Notes: generated by a model from the letters alone, not told the origin. A stretch of 64,000 nucleotides of DNA from Bacillus sp. Cs-700 (GCF_011082085.1 NZ_CP041063.1:372001-436000); one strand, 5' to 3'; shown: positions 16,335-25,158, counted from the first letter of the stretch. Numbers and translations: made by a program.

Positions 16335-17705
16335 ATGACGAAAAGAACCCACTTGATCAAACCTTTGCTTGGAATGGATTATGCTGTTATTTCTCACGGA
16401 AAAGGAATTTATTTATACGATGAACAAGGTCATGCCTTTATTGATGGATGCTCAGGGGCTGTCACTGCGAACATTGGGCATGCCGTTCCAGAAATTAAAG
16501 AAGCGATGGTGGCGCAGGCAGATCAGGTATCATTTGTGTATCGTTCCCAGTTTACAAGCAATTCAGCTGAGCAACTCGCAGAACGTCTTTGTCAATCGGC
16601 ACCTGGTGATCTTGACTGGGTGTTTTTTGTGAACAGTGGATCTGAAGCGATGGAAACGGCATTAAAAATAGCTGTGCAGTACTGGCAGGAACTTGGTCGT
16701 CCAACGAAGAACAGAATCATATCACGGTGGATGAGCTACCATGGAATTACAATGGGAGCGCTATCGATGTCAGGCCATGTGATTCGTAGAAGTCGTTTTA
16801 ATGCGATGCTTGAACATTATCCAGCACTATCGCCTCCTTATTGTTACCGATGCTCTTTCCATGATCATTGTCCAAATTGTTCGAAACAATATGCGTTTGA
16901 ATTTGAACAAACCATTCAACGGCTCGGTGCCGAAACTATCGCAGCCTTTGTTTGTGAGCCTGTGATTGGTGCAGCTGGAGGAGCTGTGGTACCACCTGAT
17001 CGTTATTTTCAAGAAATGAAAGCCGTTTGTGAACGCTATGACATACTCTTTATCGCGGATGAAGTTATGACAGGTATAGGTCGAACAGGGAAGATGTATG
17101 CGATGGAACATTGGGGAGTTGCCCCGGATATTTTAGCACTTGGTAAAGGAATGAGTGCCGGTTACACACCGATGGCAGCAACGCTAGTTTCGGATCGAAT
17201 CATCCAAGTAATTGAACGAGGGTCAAAGGTCGTCTTAAGCGGACATACGTTTAGTGCAAACCCATTATCATCCGCTATTTGTCTTGCTGTTCTCGACTAT
17301 ATCGATAAAAACGATGTTGTTCAAAATGCTTCCAAAAGTGGGGCCGTTCTTATAAAAGGATTAAAAGAGTTACAAGCACAATATCCCATTATCGGAGATG
17401 TGAGAGGGCTCGGTTTACTAACGGCCATTGAATTTGTTCAAGATCAAGTAACAAAAGAGCCGTTTTCGCTTCAACATGAAGTGACAAATCGTTTTATTCG
17501 GAAATGTTATGAAGCTGGTCTTCTAGTATATACAGCTGCAGGTGGCCTAAACGGGATGGCTGGTGACGCTGTCATTGTGGCACCTCCGCTTGTGATTAAA
17601 GAACATGAAGTTCAACTTCTCTTATCCAAGCTGACCGTAGGGTTGATTGAATTGGAGAAGGAACTTGAAGCAGAAGGACTCTACCAAAAGCGCTCGATAA
17701 GCTGA
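16335..17705 (+). CDS. yodT: Class III aminotransferase (YodT-like)
   Basis: 456 aa PLP-dependent class III aminotransferase. Key segments are NSGSEAMETALK (phosphate contact), MSYHGITMGALSMSGH, FIADEVMTGIGRTG (the Asp that pairs with PLP nitrogen) and LALGKGMSAGYTPMAA with the Schiff-base Lys. An insertion with CYRCSFHDHCPNC (about 170-182) is cysteine-rich and could bind a metal. It heads an operon with CoA-transferase subunits, a deacetylase-like enzyme and a beta-lysine acetyltransferase, the set called yodPQRST in B. subtilis next to kamA. Inferred role: transamination of a beta-lysine-derived amine. Confidence 0.85.
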   Translation: MTKRTHLIKPLLGMDYAVISHGKGIYLYDEQGHAFIDGCSGAVTANIGHAVPEIKEAMVAQADQVSFVYRSQFTSNSAEQLAERLCQSAPGDLDWVFFVNSGSEAMETALKIAVQYWQELGRPTKNRIISRWMSYHGITMGALSMSGHVIRRSRFNAMLEHYPALSPPYCYRCSFHDHCPNCSKQYAFEFEQTIQRLGAETIAAFVCEPVIGAAGGAVVPPDRYFQEMKAVCERYDILFIADEVMTGIGRTGKMYAMEHWGVAPDILALGKGMSAGYTPMAATLVSDRIIQVIERGSKVVLSGHTFSANPLSSAICLAVLDYIDKNDVVQNASKSGAVLIKGLKELQAQYPIIGDVRGLGLLTAIEFVQDQVTKEPFSLQHEVTNRFIRKCYEAGLLVYTAAGGLNGMAGDAVIVAPPLVIKEHEVQLLLSKLTVGLIELEKELEAEGLYQKRSIS

Positions 17706-17724
17706 TGATCGGAGGAAGCTGACT

Positions 17725-18417
17725 ATGCGAAGTAAGGCATGCGATTTGTCAGAACTAGATATTTTGAAAGATAACATGACCATCATGTGCGGTGGTTTTG
17801 GGGGAGTCGGTTCACCGCCATTGCTTATTGAATGGATACTAGATTCCGGCATTAAAAACATCACACTGATTTGTAACGATGCAGGATTCCCTTGGATAGG
17901 ACCGGGCAAGCTTGTAACGGAAAAAAGGGTTTCAACACTTATTGCCTCGCATATTGGATCTAATCCTGAAGCGGGGAAACAAATGCATCGAGGAGAGCTT
18001 AATGTTCAATTTTATCCTCAGGGTACGCTGGCTGAGAAGATTCGTGCAGGCGGAATGGGGCTTGGTGGCATATTAGTCGATGTTGGACTTGGAACTTCCG
18101 TTGAAGAAGGAAAAGAAAAGACATTTGTCCATGGAAAGGAATATATGATTGAACCAGCTTTAACGGCAGATCTATCGATTGTGTCCTGTAAGCAAGCTGA
18201 TTTATACGGGAACTTGCTTTATGATCAAAGCGCGAGGAACACGAATCCGCTTGTGGCGCAGGCTGGTGATCTGACGATAGCGGAAGCAGCTGAAATCGTC
18301 CAAATAGGTGAGCTTGATCCTGAACAAATTGTAACGCAAGGTGTTTTCGTTGATCACGTGATCAAAAGCAAAGGGGTTGATTGGAAGTGGGTATGGGAGC
18401 TGAAACGAGAAGGTTGA
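17725..18417 (+). CDS. yodR: CoA transferase subunit A (YodR-like)
   Basis: 230 aa, class I CoA-transferase alpha subunit (AtoD/ScoA type). GGFGGVGSPPLLIEW near the N-terminus is the glycine-rich CoA-binding region and FYPQGTLAEKIRAGGMGLGG is a family block. It acts with the beta subunit encoded by the next gene, which it overlaps by about 25 nt. The pair should activate an acid from lysine/beta-lysine breakdown as a CoA ester. GGAGG stands before the ATG. The specific acid is unknown. Confidence 0.85.
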   Translation: MRSKACDLSELDILKDNMTIMCGGFGGVGSPPLLIEWILDSGIKNITLICNDAGFPWIGPGKLVTEKRVSTLIASHIGSNPEAGKQMHRGELNVQFYPQGTLAEKIRAGGMGLGGILVDVGLGTSVEEGKEKTFVHGKEYMIEPALTADLSIVSCKQADLYGNLLYDQSARNTNPLVAQAGDLTIAEAAEIVQIGELDPEQIVTQGVFVDHVIKSKGVDWKWVWELKREG

Positions 18418-19049
18418 TCGCAGAAAGAGCTGCACGAGAAGTAACGTATGGCATGATGGTTAACCTTGGGATCGGTATTCCTACGCTAGTAGCCGACTAT
18501 ATTCCAGCTTCCCTGGACGTTATGCTTCATACAGAGAACGGCATTCTAGGCATGGGAGGTAGCCCGGATCCTGGTCATGAGGACGGCAACCTTTCAAACG
18601 CCGGAGGTTACCCAGTCACGATTCAACCCGGTGCTTCTTTTTTTGATAGTGCAGAAGCGTTTGGAATGGTGAGAAGGGGTTATCTCGATTTAACGATTCT
18701 CGGTGCTCTTGAGGTAAGTGGTAAAGGAGACATTGCCAATTGGATTGTTCCGGGAAAAAGGGTTCCAGGGATGGGGGGAGCGATTGATCTTGCCCAAAAA
18801 GCTAAGAAAGTGATTGTTTTAATGAGCCATACAACAAAGGAAGGTCATCCTAAAATTGTACAAGAATGCTCCTTACCTTTAACGGTTAAAGAGGGCGCTG
18901 ATATGATTATGACTGAGCGAGCAGTGATGAAGGTGGAAAAGGGTATACTTTATCTCTTAGAAGTGATGCCAGGCTACTCCTTGACCGATGTGTTAAACGC
19001 TACAGAAGCGCACGTAAATGTTGATCATGTAAGGAGGCAAACGTATTGA
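18393..19049 (+). CDS. yodS: CoA transferase subunit B (YodS-like)
   Basis: 218 aa from the ATG at 18393. An in-frame TTG at 18381 is possible, but GGAAG sits well before 18393. It is the beta subunit of a class I CoA transferase. LGIGIPTLVADYI is the N-terminal block. HTENGILGMG carries the catalytic Glu that forms the glutamyl-CoA thioester. NWIVPGKRVPGMGGAIDL matches family members. The ATTGA overlap with the next gene indicates translational coupling. Confidence 0.85.
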   Translation: MGAETRRLIAERAAREVTYGMMVNLGIGIPTLVADYIPASLDVMLHTENGILGMGGSPDPGHEDGNLSNAGGYPVTIQPGASFFDSAEAFGMVRRGYLDLTILGALEVSGKGDIANWIVPGKRVPGMGGAIDLAQKAKKVIVLMSHTTKEGHPKIVQECSLPLTVKEGADMIMTERAVMKVEKGILYLLEVMPGYSLTDVLNATEAHVNVDHVRRQTY

Positions 19050-20296
19050 AGAGTAAAATCAAAAAATGGATGGACGATCATCAAAACAGCGGCATAAACC
19101 TGCTTCAACGTTTTGTGCAGTGTGATAGTGTACAGGGGAATGAAGTAGAAGTACAGCGTCTTGTGGAGGCTGAGCTCAAACGATTAGAAATGAAAGTCGA
19201 TCGCTTCTTTCCAGGTCCTGAGACGATCAATCATCCTGCCTTTTGTGCGAACCGCACTGATTTTTCGGAAAGTCCTAATATTGTCGGTGTTTGGAGGGGC
19301 AGTGGTGGTGGTCGATCCCTTATATTAAATGGCCACATTGACGTAGTACCACCGGGGAATAGGAACGATTGGGAAGAGGATCCCTATAGTGGTTTAGTGA
19401 AGGATGGTCGACTTTTTGGAAGAGGCGCCACGGATATGAAAGGCGGAAATACATCTATGCTTCTCGCCTTAAAATGCATAAAGGAATTGGGAATTGTATT
19501 AAAAGGCGATGTTATTTTTGAGAGCGTTGTTGAAGAAGAAAGTGGTGGAACAGGTACGCTTGCAGCAATTGAGCGCGGGTATCAAGCGGATGCCGCGCTT
19601 ATTCCCGAGCCTACTAAAATGAAAATTTTTCCGAAACAACAGGGGTCAATGTGGTTTCGCTTAAACATAAGCGGTCGAGGCGCGCATGGAGGAACACGGT
19701 ATGAAGGGGTTTCAGCGATTGAGAAAACGATGTTAGTCATTACAGCAATCCAGGAGCTCGAGCAAAAGCGAAATGACGCGATTACCGATCCCCTTTATCA
19801 AAATATACCAATCCCTGTCCCGATTAATATCGGAAAAATTTCTGGTGGGGACTGGCCATCCTCAGTGCCTGATCAGGTAGTTGTCGAAGGGAGAATGGGA
19901 GTTATTCCTGGTGAAGAGCTAGATCATGCAAAAGAAGAAATGACGCGTGCGTTAAAGGAAGTGGACGACGCCTGGTTATCGGAAAACCCAGTTGGAATCG
20001 AATGGTTTGGAGCGAGATGGCTTCCTGGTGAAGTATCGGAAGATTATCCACTCGTTACAATTATTCGTGATAGATACAAGGAAATAACGGGAGAAGAAGT
20101 GGTTGTTGAAGCGTCTCCGTGGGGGACGGATGGAGGGTTGTTGCAAGAAGTAGGAAAGACGCCTTCGATTGTGTTTGGTCCTGGCGAGACGGCTGTTGCT
20201 CATTTTCCTAATGAATACATTGAGATCGAGCAGATGATGCTAGCGGCAGAACTTTATGTTCATATCATAATGGAATGGTGCGGATTTAACGATTAA
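19046..20296 (+). CDS. yodQ: M20-family deacylase/peptidase (YodQ-like)
   Basis: 416 aa metal-dependent hydrolase of the ArgE/DapE/CPG2 family, starting at TTG with AAGGAGG upstream and overlapping yodS. Metal-site motifs are GHIDVVPPG (His and Asp), GATDMKGG (bridging Asp), VVEEESGG (Glu-Glu pair) and a late His in AVAHFPNEY. The domain between them carries GRGAHGGTRYEG. Its place between acetyl-beta-lysine synthesis and CoA-transferase genes suggests removal of an acyl group from a beta-lysine derivative, but this is inferred. A short GC hairpin with T's follows. Confidence 0.82.
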   Translation: MKSKIKKWMDDHQNSGINLLQRFVQCDSVQGNEVEVQRLVEAELKRLEMKVDRFFPGPETINHPAFCANRTDFSESPNIVGVWRGSGGGRSLILNGHIDVVPPGNRNDWEEDPYSGLVKDGRLFGRGATDMKGGNTSMLLALKCIKELGIVLKGDVIFESVVEEESGGTGTLAAIERGYQADAALIPEPTKMKIFPKQQGSMWFRLNISGRGAHGGTRYEGVSAIEKTMLVITAIQELEQKRNDAITDPLYQNIPIPVPINIGKISGGDWPSSVPDQVVVEGRMGVIPGEELDHAKEEMTRALKEVDDAWLSENPVGIEWFGARWLPGEVSEDYPLVTIIRDRYKEITGEEVVVEASPWGTDGGLLQEVGKTPSIVFGPGETAVAHFPNEYIEIEQMMLAAELYVHIIMEWCGFND

Positions 20297-20321
20297 GAGC
20301 GGCGGCGCTCTTTTTTCTTTT
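20296..20321 (+). terminator. Weak terminator after yodQ
   Basis: GAGCG, GCGG loop, CGCTC, then TTTTTTCTTTTTT. The stem is only 5 bp, so read-through to yodP is likely. Confidence 0.55.
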
Positions 20322-20382
20322 TTAAAGGAGTTCCTTCTAAGAAAGAAGAAATACTGTGTAGGAAGTGTGGGAGGGATTGCGG

Positions 20383-21237
20383 GTGAATCAAAAACAATTA
20401 GAAGCGGTGGACCAAGTGTATCATGGTGAGGACTATACGTTTACTTGTACGCTTGATCGCTTTAATGAGCGAATTCGTGTGGATCATTATGATGGTAATC
20501 TTCGTTCCATTGCTGCTCAAATTCAGAGAATCTTTACAAATGAGTATACAAAATTCATTGTGAAAGCAAAAGGTGAACACGTTCCGTTCTTTCTTTCCGA
20601 ATGCTACACGTATGAAGGCGTCATTCAATCCTACTATTCAGGCAGTGATGCTCATTTAATGACGTTATATAACGGAGCTTGGCGTCGAAATAGCCAATCG
20701 TGGTTGGAAGAGGATCAGTTACTAGCTGCTGTTCGTCAGAAGCAAGTCTCTCCGCTTAAGGAAAAGCCTCTTATGCGAAAAGGGACGGAAGCAGATGCAG
20801 AGAAACTTGCAGCTCTCTACCAAACGGTATTTGCCGTTTACCCAACCCCGATGGATAACCCAAACTATATTAAGAAAGTGATGAGGAGTGATACGATTTT
20901 CTTTCTGATTGAAGAGAGTGACCGGATTGTGAGTGCTGCTTCAGCGGAAGTGAACCGCACATATAAAAACGCGGAAATGACAGATTGCGCCACGCTCCCA
21001 GAATACAGAAAAGGAGGTACGATGCGCCACTTAATTATGGCGTTGGAACAAGAACTGCTTCGAGAAAATATTTATTACGCATACTCGATTGCGAGAAGCC
21101 GATCGTTTGGCATGAACGCTGTTTTACATCAGCTTGATTATAAATACGGAGGAAGGCTTGTCAACAATGTGAAAATTTTTCAAGATTGGGAGAATATGAA
21201 TCTTTGGAGTAAGCTTCTTATTAAAAGTGCTGAATAA
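20383..21237 (+). CDS. yodP: Beta-lysine N6-acetyltransferase (AblB/YodP-like)
   Basis: 284 aa from GTG 20383, with GGGAGGG 7 nt upstream. The C-terminal half (about 130-284) is a GNAT acetyltransferase domain: RKGTEADAEKLAALY at its start, ATLPEYRKGGTMRHLI as the acetyl-CoA loop region and YSIARSRSFGMN-VLHQLDYKYGGRLVNN near the end, the AblB signature. AblB acetylates beta-lysine made by KamA; in archaea and some bacteria N-epsilon-acetyl-beta-lysine is an osmolyte. Here the cluster also has catabolic genes. The stop lies in a 20-nt sequence repeated at the end of the next gene. Confidence 0.85.
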   Translation: MNQKQLEAVDQVYHGEDYTFTCTLDRFNERIRVDHYDGNLRSIAAQIQRIFTNEYTKFIVKAKGEHVPFFLSECYTYEGVIQSYYSGSDAHLMTLYNGAWRRNSQSWLEEDQLLAAVRQKQVSPLKEKPLMRKGTEADAEKLAALYQTVFAVYPTPMDNPNYIKKVMRSDTIFFLIEESDRIVSAASAEVNRTYKNAEMTDCATLPEYRKGGTMRHLIMALEQELLRENIYYAYSIARSRSFGMNAVLHQLDYKYGGRLVNNVKIFQDWENMNLWSKLLIKSAE

Positions 21238-21279
21238 TGGGCACTAATAGATGAATTTCTGGCATTAAGGAGGACGTCT

Positions 21280-22653
21280 ATGAGGAATACGTTAACTGAA
21301 GGCATGTTTGAAGCCATTTTAGAAAGTATTGATGAGGGCATTCACGTTGTAGATAATCAAGGTGTCACGATATACTACAATGAAATTGCGGCAAAACACG
21401 ATGGATTACTTGTGGAAGATGTGTTAGGAAAGCATTATTTAGAAGCGTTTCCATCTCTTTCAAAAGAAACGAGTACGCTCTCACACGTTCTGATGACAAG
21501 AAAAGCGATTTTTAATAAGGATCAAACTTATCGAAACATGAAAGGGAAACTTATCTCAACAATTAATACAACATTGCCTATTGTCGTTAAAGGTCATTTA
21601 GAAGGTGCTGTAGAAATTGCTCGTGACATTTCCCGTATTAAAACATTATCGGATAAAGTAATGGAGTTACAATCAAAAATGAACAAGAAAACAGCGAAAG
21701 AATTTGATAATGGGACCAGTTACACATTTGATCACATTCGAACAAATGATCCAGTGTTTATGCAGGTAAAGGAGCGGGCATTGAAAGCTTCAGCTCTAAA
21801 CTCTCCTATTCTTGTTTATGGTGAAACAGGTACTGGAAAGGAGCTAATTGTGCAGTCAATTCACAATGCTTCAAAACGACCGGGACCATTTATCGCCCAA
21901 AACTGTGCAGCCTTACCGGCATCGATTCTCGAGTCAATTCTTTTTGGAACGGCAAAAGGGAGTTTTACTGGTGCGGAGGAACGAGAAGGTTTATTTGAGC
22001 TTGCGAATGGGGGAACGCTTTTTCTTGATGAAATCAATTCGATGCCAATTGATGTTCAAGCAAAACTACTTCGCGTATTAGAAGATGGGGTGATCCGACG
22101 AGTAGGCGCAGGCAAAACAAGAAAAGTAGATGTCCGTATCATTGCAGCGATCAATGAAGAACCGGAAGTAGCCCTTGAAGACAGGCGCTTACGTGTTGAT
22201 TTGTTTTATCGTCTCAATGTGATTTACCTTCGAATACCTCCCCTTCGTGCGCGACGTGGAGACATTCCTGATTTAATTGCCCATTTTATCGAAAAGTATA
22301 ATAAGAAGTTCCAGAAGCACATTGTTTCTATTGATGAGAAAGCAGAGTTCCGATTGTATCATCGAAGTTGGCAGGGAAACGTACGAGAGCTAGAGCATGT
22401 GATTCAATCAGCGATGAATTTTGCAGAAGGCGATATATTAGTTGAAAAGGACTTTGCGATGTTACTTTCAGAACCGATGCGAGAAATGGTCCAGTCTCTT
22501 CCGGAGATCTTACTTAATACAGAGGCAGATCTTATCCAGCAAGCGATGAAAAATTGCCTTGGCAATGTGAAAAAAGCAGCAGAGCAGCTCGGTATTCCTA
22601 GACAAACGCTCCAATATAAACTTTCAAAACATCAAAGTCAGAGTGCCGAATAA
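21280..22653 (+). CDS. kamR: Sigma-54-dependent activator (KamR-like)
   Basis: 457 aa. An N-terminal PAS domain (about 5-115) is followed by the AAA+ domain (about 155-375) with Walker A GETGTGKE, GSFTGA (variant of the sigma-54-contacting GAFTGA loop), Walker B GGTLFLDEI and an arginine-finger region. The C-terminal Fis-type HTH is NVKKAAEQLGIPRQTLQYKL. It belongs to the RocR/BkdR/KamR class. A perfect sigma-54 promoter lies 79 nt after its stop, before kamA. In B. thuringiensis a KamR of this type is reported to drive the kam genes. AAGGAGG precedes the ATG. The PAS ligand is not known. Confidence 0.88.
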   Translation: MRNTLTEGMFEAILESIDEGIHVVDNQGVTIYYNEIAAKHDGLLVEDVLGKHYLEAFPSLSKETSTLSHVLMTRKAIFNKDQTYRNMKGKLISTINTTLPIVVKGHLEGAVEIARDISRIKTLSDKVMELQSKMNKKTAKEFDNGTSYTFDHIRTNDPVFMQVKERALKASALNSPILVYGETGTGKELIVQSIHNASKRPGPFIAQNCAALPASILESILFGTAKGSFTGAEEREGLFELANGGTLFLDEINSMPIDVQAKLLRVLEDGVIRRVGAGKTRKVDVRIIAAINEEPEVALEDRRLRVDLFYRLNVIYLRIPPLRARRGDIPDLIAHFIEKYNKKFQKHIVSIDEKAEFRLYHRSWQGNVRELEHVIQSAMNFAEGDILVEKDFAMLLSEPMREMVQSLPEILLNTEADLIQQAMKNCLGNVKKAAEQLGIPRQTLQYKLSKHQSQSAE

Positions 22654-22674
22654 TGGGCACCTCTGGCTTTTTTT
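22637..22674 (+). terminator. Terminator of kamR enclosing its stop codon
   Basis: GTCAGAGTGCC pairs with GGCACCTCTGGC (one bulged C), followed by TTTTTTT. The kamR TAA sits in the loop. It insulates kamA from upstream transcription. Confidence 0.8.
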
Positions 22675-22731
22675 ATTGCACGTTACACCCTAAAGCGAGG
22701 CACTCTGCTTTGTCGAAAGAAATGATGGAGC

Positions 22732-22747
22732 TGGCACGCTACTTGCA
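22732..22747 (+). promoter_or_regulatory. Sigma-54 (-24/-12) promoter of kamA
   Basis: TGGCACGCTACTTGCA is a full match to TGGCACN5TTGCA. It lies 38 nt before the kamA start and just after the kamR terminator, and it fits activation by the adjacent KamR-like protein. Confidence 0.88.
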
Positions 22748-22784
22748 TAGTATAGAAGTAGATTACATGAAGGGGGAATGTATG

Positions 22785-24188
22785 ATGCTAATGCAACTTT
22801 ATAAGCCTGGTCGTCATTGGAAAGATATTGAACTGTGGAAGGATGTAACCGAAGATCAGTGGAATGATTGGATCTGGCAGCTCACGAATACGATTCGAAC
22901 GCTAGATGATTTAAAGAAAGTCGTTAATTTAACACCGGACGAAGAAGAAGGTGTCAAGATTGCGACAAAAACCATTCCATTAAACATAACACCTTACTAT
23001 GCTTCGTTAATGAATCCTGATGATCCTCGCTGCCCGGTACGCATGCAGTCAGTGCCAATTTCTCAAGAGATGTATAAAACAAGGTACGACCTTGAAGACC
23101 CTCTTCATGAAGATGAAGATTCGCCCGTTCCAGGGTTAACGCATCGTTATCCGGATCGCGTTCTTTTTCTAGTAACAAATCAGTGTTCTATGTACTGCCG
23201 TTATTGTACGAGAAGGCGCTTTTCTGGGCAAATAGGAATGGGCGTTCCAAAAAAACAGCTGGATGAAGCGATTCAGTACATTTCGAATACGCCTGAAGTG
23301 AGGGATGTTCTCATTTCTGGCGGAGATGGGTTATTGATTAATGATAAGATTCTTGAGTACGTTTTGAAAAATTTACGAGCAATTCCACACGTTGAAATTA
23401 TTCGAATCGGAACGAGAGCGCCTGTCGTCTTTCCGCAGCGAATAACGGAAGATTTATGTAATATTCTTAAGAAGTATCATCCTGTTTGGTTAAATACCCA
23501 CTTTAATACAAGTATTGAAATTACCGAGGAATCCAAAAAAGCATGTGAAATGCTGGCAGATGCGGGTGTTCCAGTTGGAAATCAAGCAGTTATTCTTGCA
23601 GGTATTAATGATAGCGTCCCTATCATGAAGAAGTTGATGCATGATCTCGTGAAAATAAGAGTAAGACCTTACTATATTTATCAATGTGACTTATCAGAAG
23701 GAATCGGGCATTTTCGTGCTCCAGTTTCCAAAGGATTGGAAATTATTGAAGGATTGCGAGGACATACGTCAGGTTATGCCGTGCCGACCTTTGTGGTAGA
23801 TGCACCTGGTGGTGGTGGGAAGATCGCTCTACAGCCAAATTACATGATTTCCCAAAGTGCAGATAAAGTTATTTTACGAAACTTTGAGGGAGTTATTACC
23901 TCTTATCCAGAGCCTGAAAATTATACACCTGGCACAGCCGATACGTATTTTAATCAGGTTTATGAAATGAAGAAAAAACCTGCAATTGGGATCCATTCCT
24001 TGATGACGGATGAACGGTTTAATCTTGTTCCAGAGGGGATACAGCGTTTTGATCGAAGGTCGAAGTATGAACAAGATGCGGCGCACAGCTCATTAAAAGA
24101 TAAACGTGATAAGCGAGACTTAATGAAAGAAAAGAAATTTAATGCAGAGCAGCAGAAGTACAGTGAGAAAGGAGAAGAAAGCGTATGA
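22785..24188 (+). CDS. kamA: L-lysine 2,3-aminomutase
   Basis: 467 aa radical-SAM, PLP enzyme converting L-lysine to L-beta-lysine. The frame is open to 22653, but that part covers the terminator and the sigma-54 promoter. AGGGGG 8 nt before 22785 sets the start (22782 also possible). CSMYCRYCTRRRFSG carries the CxxxCxxC cluster ligands. Other signatures are DPLHEDEDSPVPGLTHRYPD, LISGGDGLL, NTHFNTSIE, YYIYQCDLSEGIGHFR and FVVDAPGGGGKI. The C-terminal tail is Lys/Arg/Glu-rich as in B. subtilis KamA (471 aa). It is translationally coupled to yokU (ATGA overlap). Confidence 0.95.
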   Translation: MLMQLYKPGRHWKDIELWKDVTEDQWNDWIWQLTNTIRTLDDLKKVVNLTPDEEEGVKIATKTIPLNITPYYASLMNPDDPRCPVRMQSVPISQEMYKTRYDLEDPLHEDEDSPVPGLTHRYPDRVLFLVTNQCSMYCRYCTRRRFSGQIGMGVPKKQLDEAIQYISNTPEVRDVLISGGDGLLINDKILEYVLKNLRAIPHVEIIRIGTRAPVVFPQRITEDLCNILKKYHPVWLNTHFNTSIEITEESKKACEMLADAGVPVGNQAVILAGINDSVPIMKKLMHDLVKIRVRPYYIYQCDLSEGIGHFRAPVSKGLEIIEGLRGHTSGYAVPTFVVDAPGGGGKIALQPNYMISQSADKVILRNFEGVITSYPEPENYTPGTADTYFNQVYEMKKKPAIGIHSLMTDERFNLVPEGIQRFDRRSKYEQDAAHSSLKDKRDKRDLMKEKKFNAEQQKYSEKGEESV

Positions 24189-24472
24189 TCTGCAAATGGT
24201 GCGAGCAACAGGGCGCATTTGAAACGCTTGATAAAGGGTATTGGGAGCTCCCAGACGGATCTAGAGCTGTAGAAATAAGTGATTTGCCGTCAATTCAATG
24301 TAGTGACTGTGGGATGTGTTACCAAACGGACGAATTAGTTGGTGATGTGGAGGAACAGCTTATGCTAATTGATACGTCGCAATTACCTCCTTCTTTTTCT
24401 TACAAAGAATTAATGAGTCAGGAGAGACTTTTAAAGAAAAACTATTTTGACATTAAGCGATATCCACTTTAA
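24185..24472 (+). CDS. yokU: YokU-family zinc-finger-like protein
   Basis: 95 aa. Two CxxC pairs, CKWC near residue 3 and CSDCGMC near 39-45, suggest a zinc ribbon. The C-terminal half is helical. This is the YokU family, found next to kamA in many bacilli; function unknown. Its ATG overlaps the kamA stop by 4 nt, so it is probably made together with KamA and could assist it. Confidence 0.85.
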   Translation: MICKWCEQQGAFETLDKGYWELPDGSRAVEISDLPSIQCSDCGMCYQTDELVGDVEEQLMLIDTSQLPPSFSYKELMSQERLLKKNYFDIKRYPL

Positions 24473-24535
24473 AAAGGACTTTCAAAGACAAAAATATGAA
24501 TTAAAAAAAGTTATATCGGAATATTCTGAAAAATA

Positions 24536-24564
24536 TTGATATTTTGACGATTCCCTCGTATAAT
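24536..24564 (+). promoter_or_regulatory. Sigma-A promoter of the IDEAL-domain gene
   Basis: TTGATA, 17 nt, TATAAT, about 33 nt before the ATG at 24598. Confidence 0.75.
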
Positions 24565-24597
24565 AGAAAAAAGAGCTTCAGAGGGGGGAGAGCTAGC

Positions 24598-24855
24598 ATG
24601 AACAATCATCATAAGTCGTATAAAGACAATATGAAACAACGTGCTATGAAAAAGAAACAAGAACAGGAAACGTTTGAGTTGGAATTGTACGCCCAATTAA
24701 TCCTTGATGAAGCTGTCTTTACTTTCCAGGAAGAACGTTATCAGCAAACCATTGATCAAGCTCTAGACCGACGAGACGAGAAGGCATTTGAAGAAGCGTC
24801 AAGACAGTATGTTGCGTTTCTCCGTTCTTACAAACAGGAGCTTCATTTCGACTGA
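24598..24855 (+). CDS. IDEAL-domain protein (YozD-like)
   Basis: 85 aa from the ATG after GAGGGGGGAG. The N-terminus is very basic (HHKSYKDNMKQRAMKKKQEQ). The C-terminal half contains LYAQLILDEAVFTFQEERY and IDQALDRRDEKAFEEASR, matching the IDEAL domain of small Bacillus proteins such as YozD. The domain may mediate protein interactions; its role is unknown. In B. subtilis yozD also lies near yokU-kamA, which supports the assignment. Confidence 0.75.
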   Translation: MNNHHKSYKDNMKQRAMKKKQEQETFELELYAQLILDEAVFTFQEERYQQTIDQALDRRDEKAFEEASRQYVAFLRSYKQELHFD

Positions 24856-24915
24856 ATAGAATGAGACCTAACTGACACAAACTAGAGAAGAATTACTTTC
24901 TAAAGGAGTGTCACG

Positions 24916-25038
24916 ATGGGCAGACAGAAAAAAGGCAATCCAAATGCACAGCGTAATAATAATGCAAAACAGCAAAAAGCGAAACAAATGCCATCCTATG
25001 CAGAGATGGAAGCAGAAAAGCTCAAAAATCCGCAGTAA
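24916..25038 (+). CDS. Small basic protein of unknown function
   Basis: 40 aa, starting MGRQKKGNPNAQRNNN, then a Lys/Gln-rich middle and PSYAEMEAEKLKNPQ at the end. AAAGGAG is 9 nt upstream and a strong terminator starts 4 nt after the stop, so it is a real expression unit. The Asn/Gln/Lys-rich, low-complexity composition recalls minor spore proteins, but I do not recognise the family. Confidence 0.65.
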   Translation: MGRQKKGNPNAQRNNNAKQQKAKQMPSYAEMEAEKLKNPQ

Positions 25039-25040
25039 AG

Positions 25041-25079
25041 AAAGAAGCCTCCAATTCATTTTGGAGGTTTCTTCTTTTG
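25041..25079 (+). terminator. Terminator after the 40-aa ORF
   Basis: AAGAAGCCTCCAA, short loop, TTGGAGGTTTCTTCTTTT. Confidence 0.85.
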
Positions 25080-25158
25080 CGCTCAAAACGTACTTTCTGA
25101 ATCTATGTTACCATTACAAAAGAAAATAGGTTTTTTGAGCGAAGGGAAGATCAGAAAC

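Noticed and set aside
22709-22717. TTTGTCGAA, a Spo0A-box match just before the kamA sigma-54 promoter
   Set aside because: A single 7-nt core is expected several times by chance in 64 kb on two strands. There is no second site, and Spo0A is not known to me to act with sigma-54.
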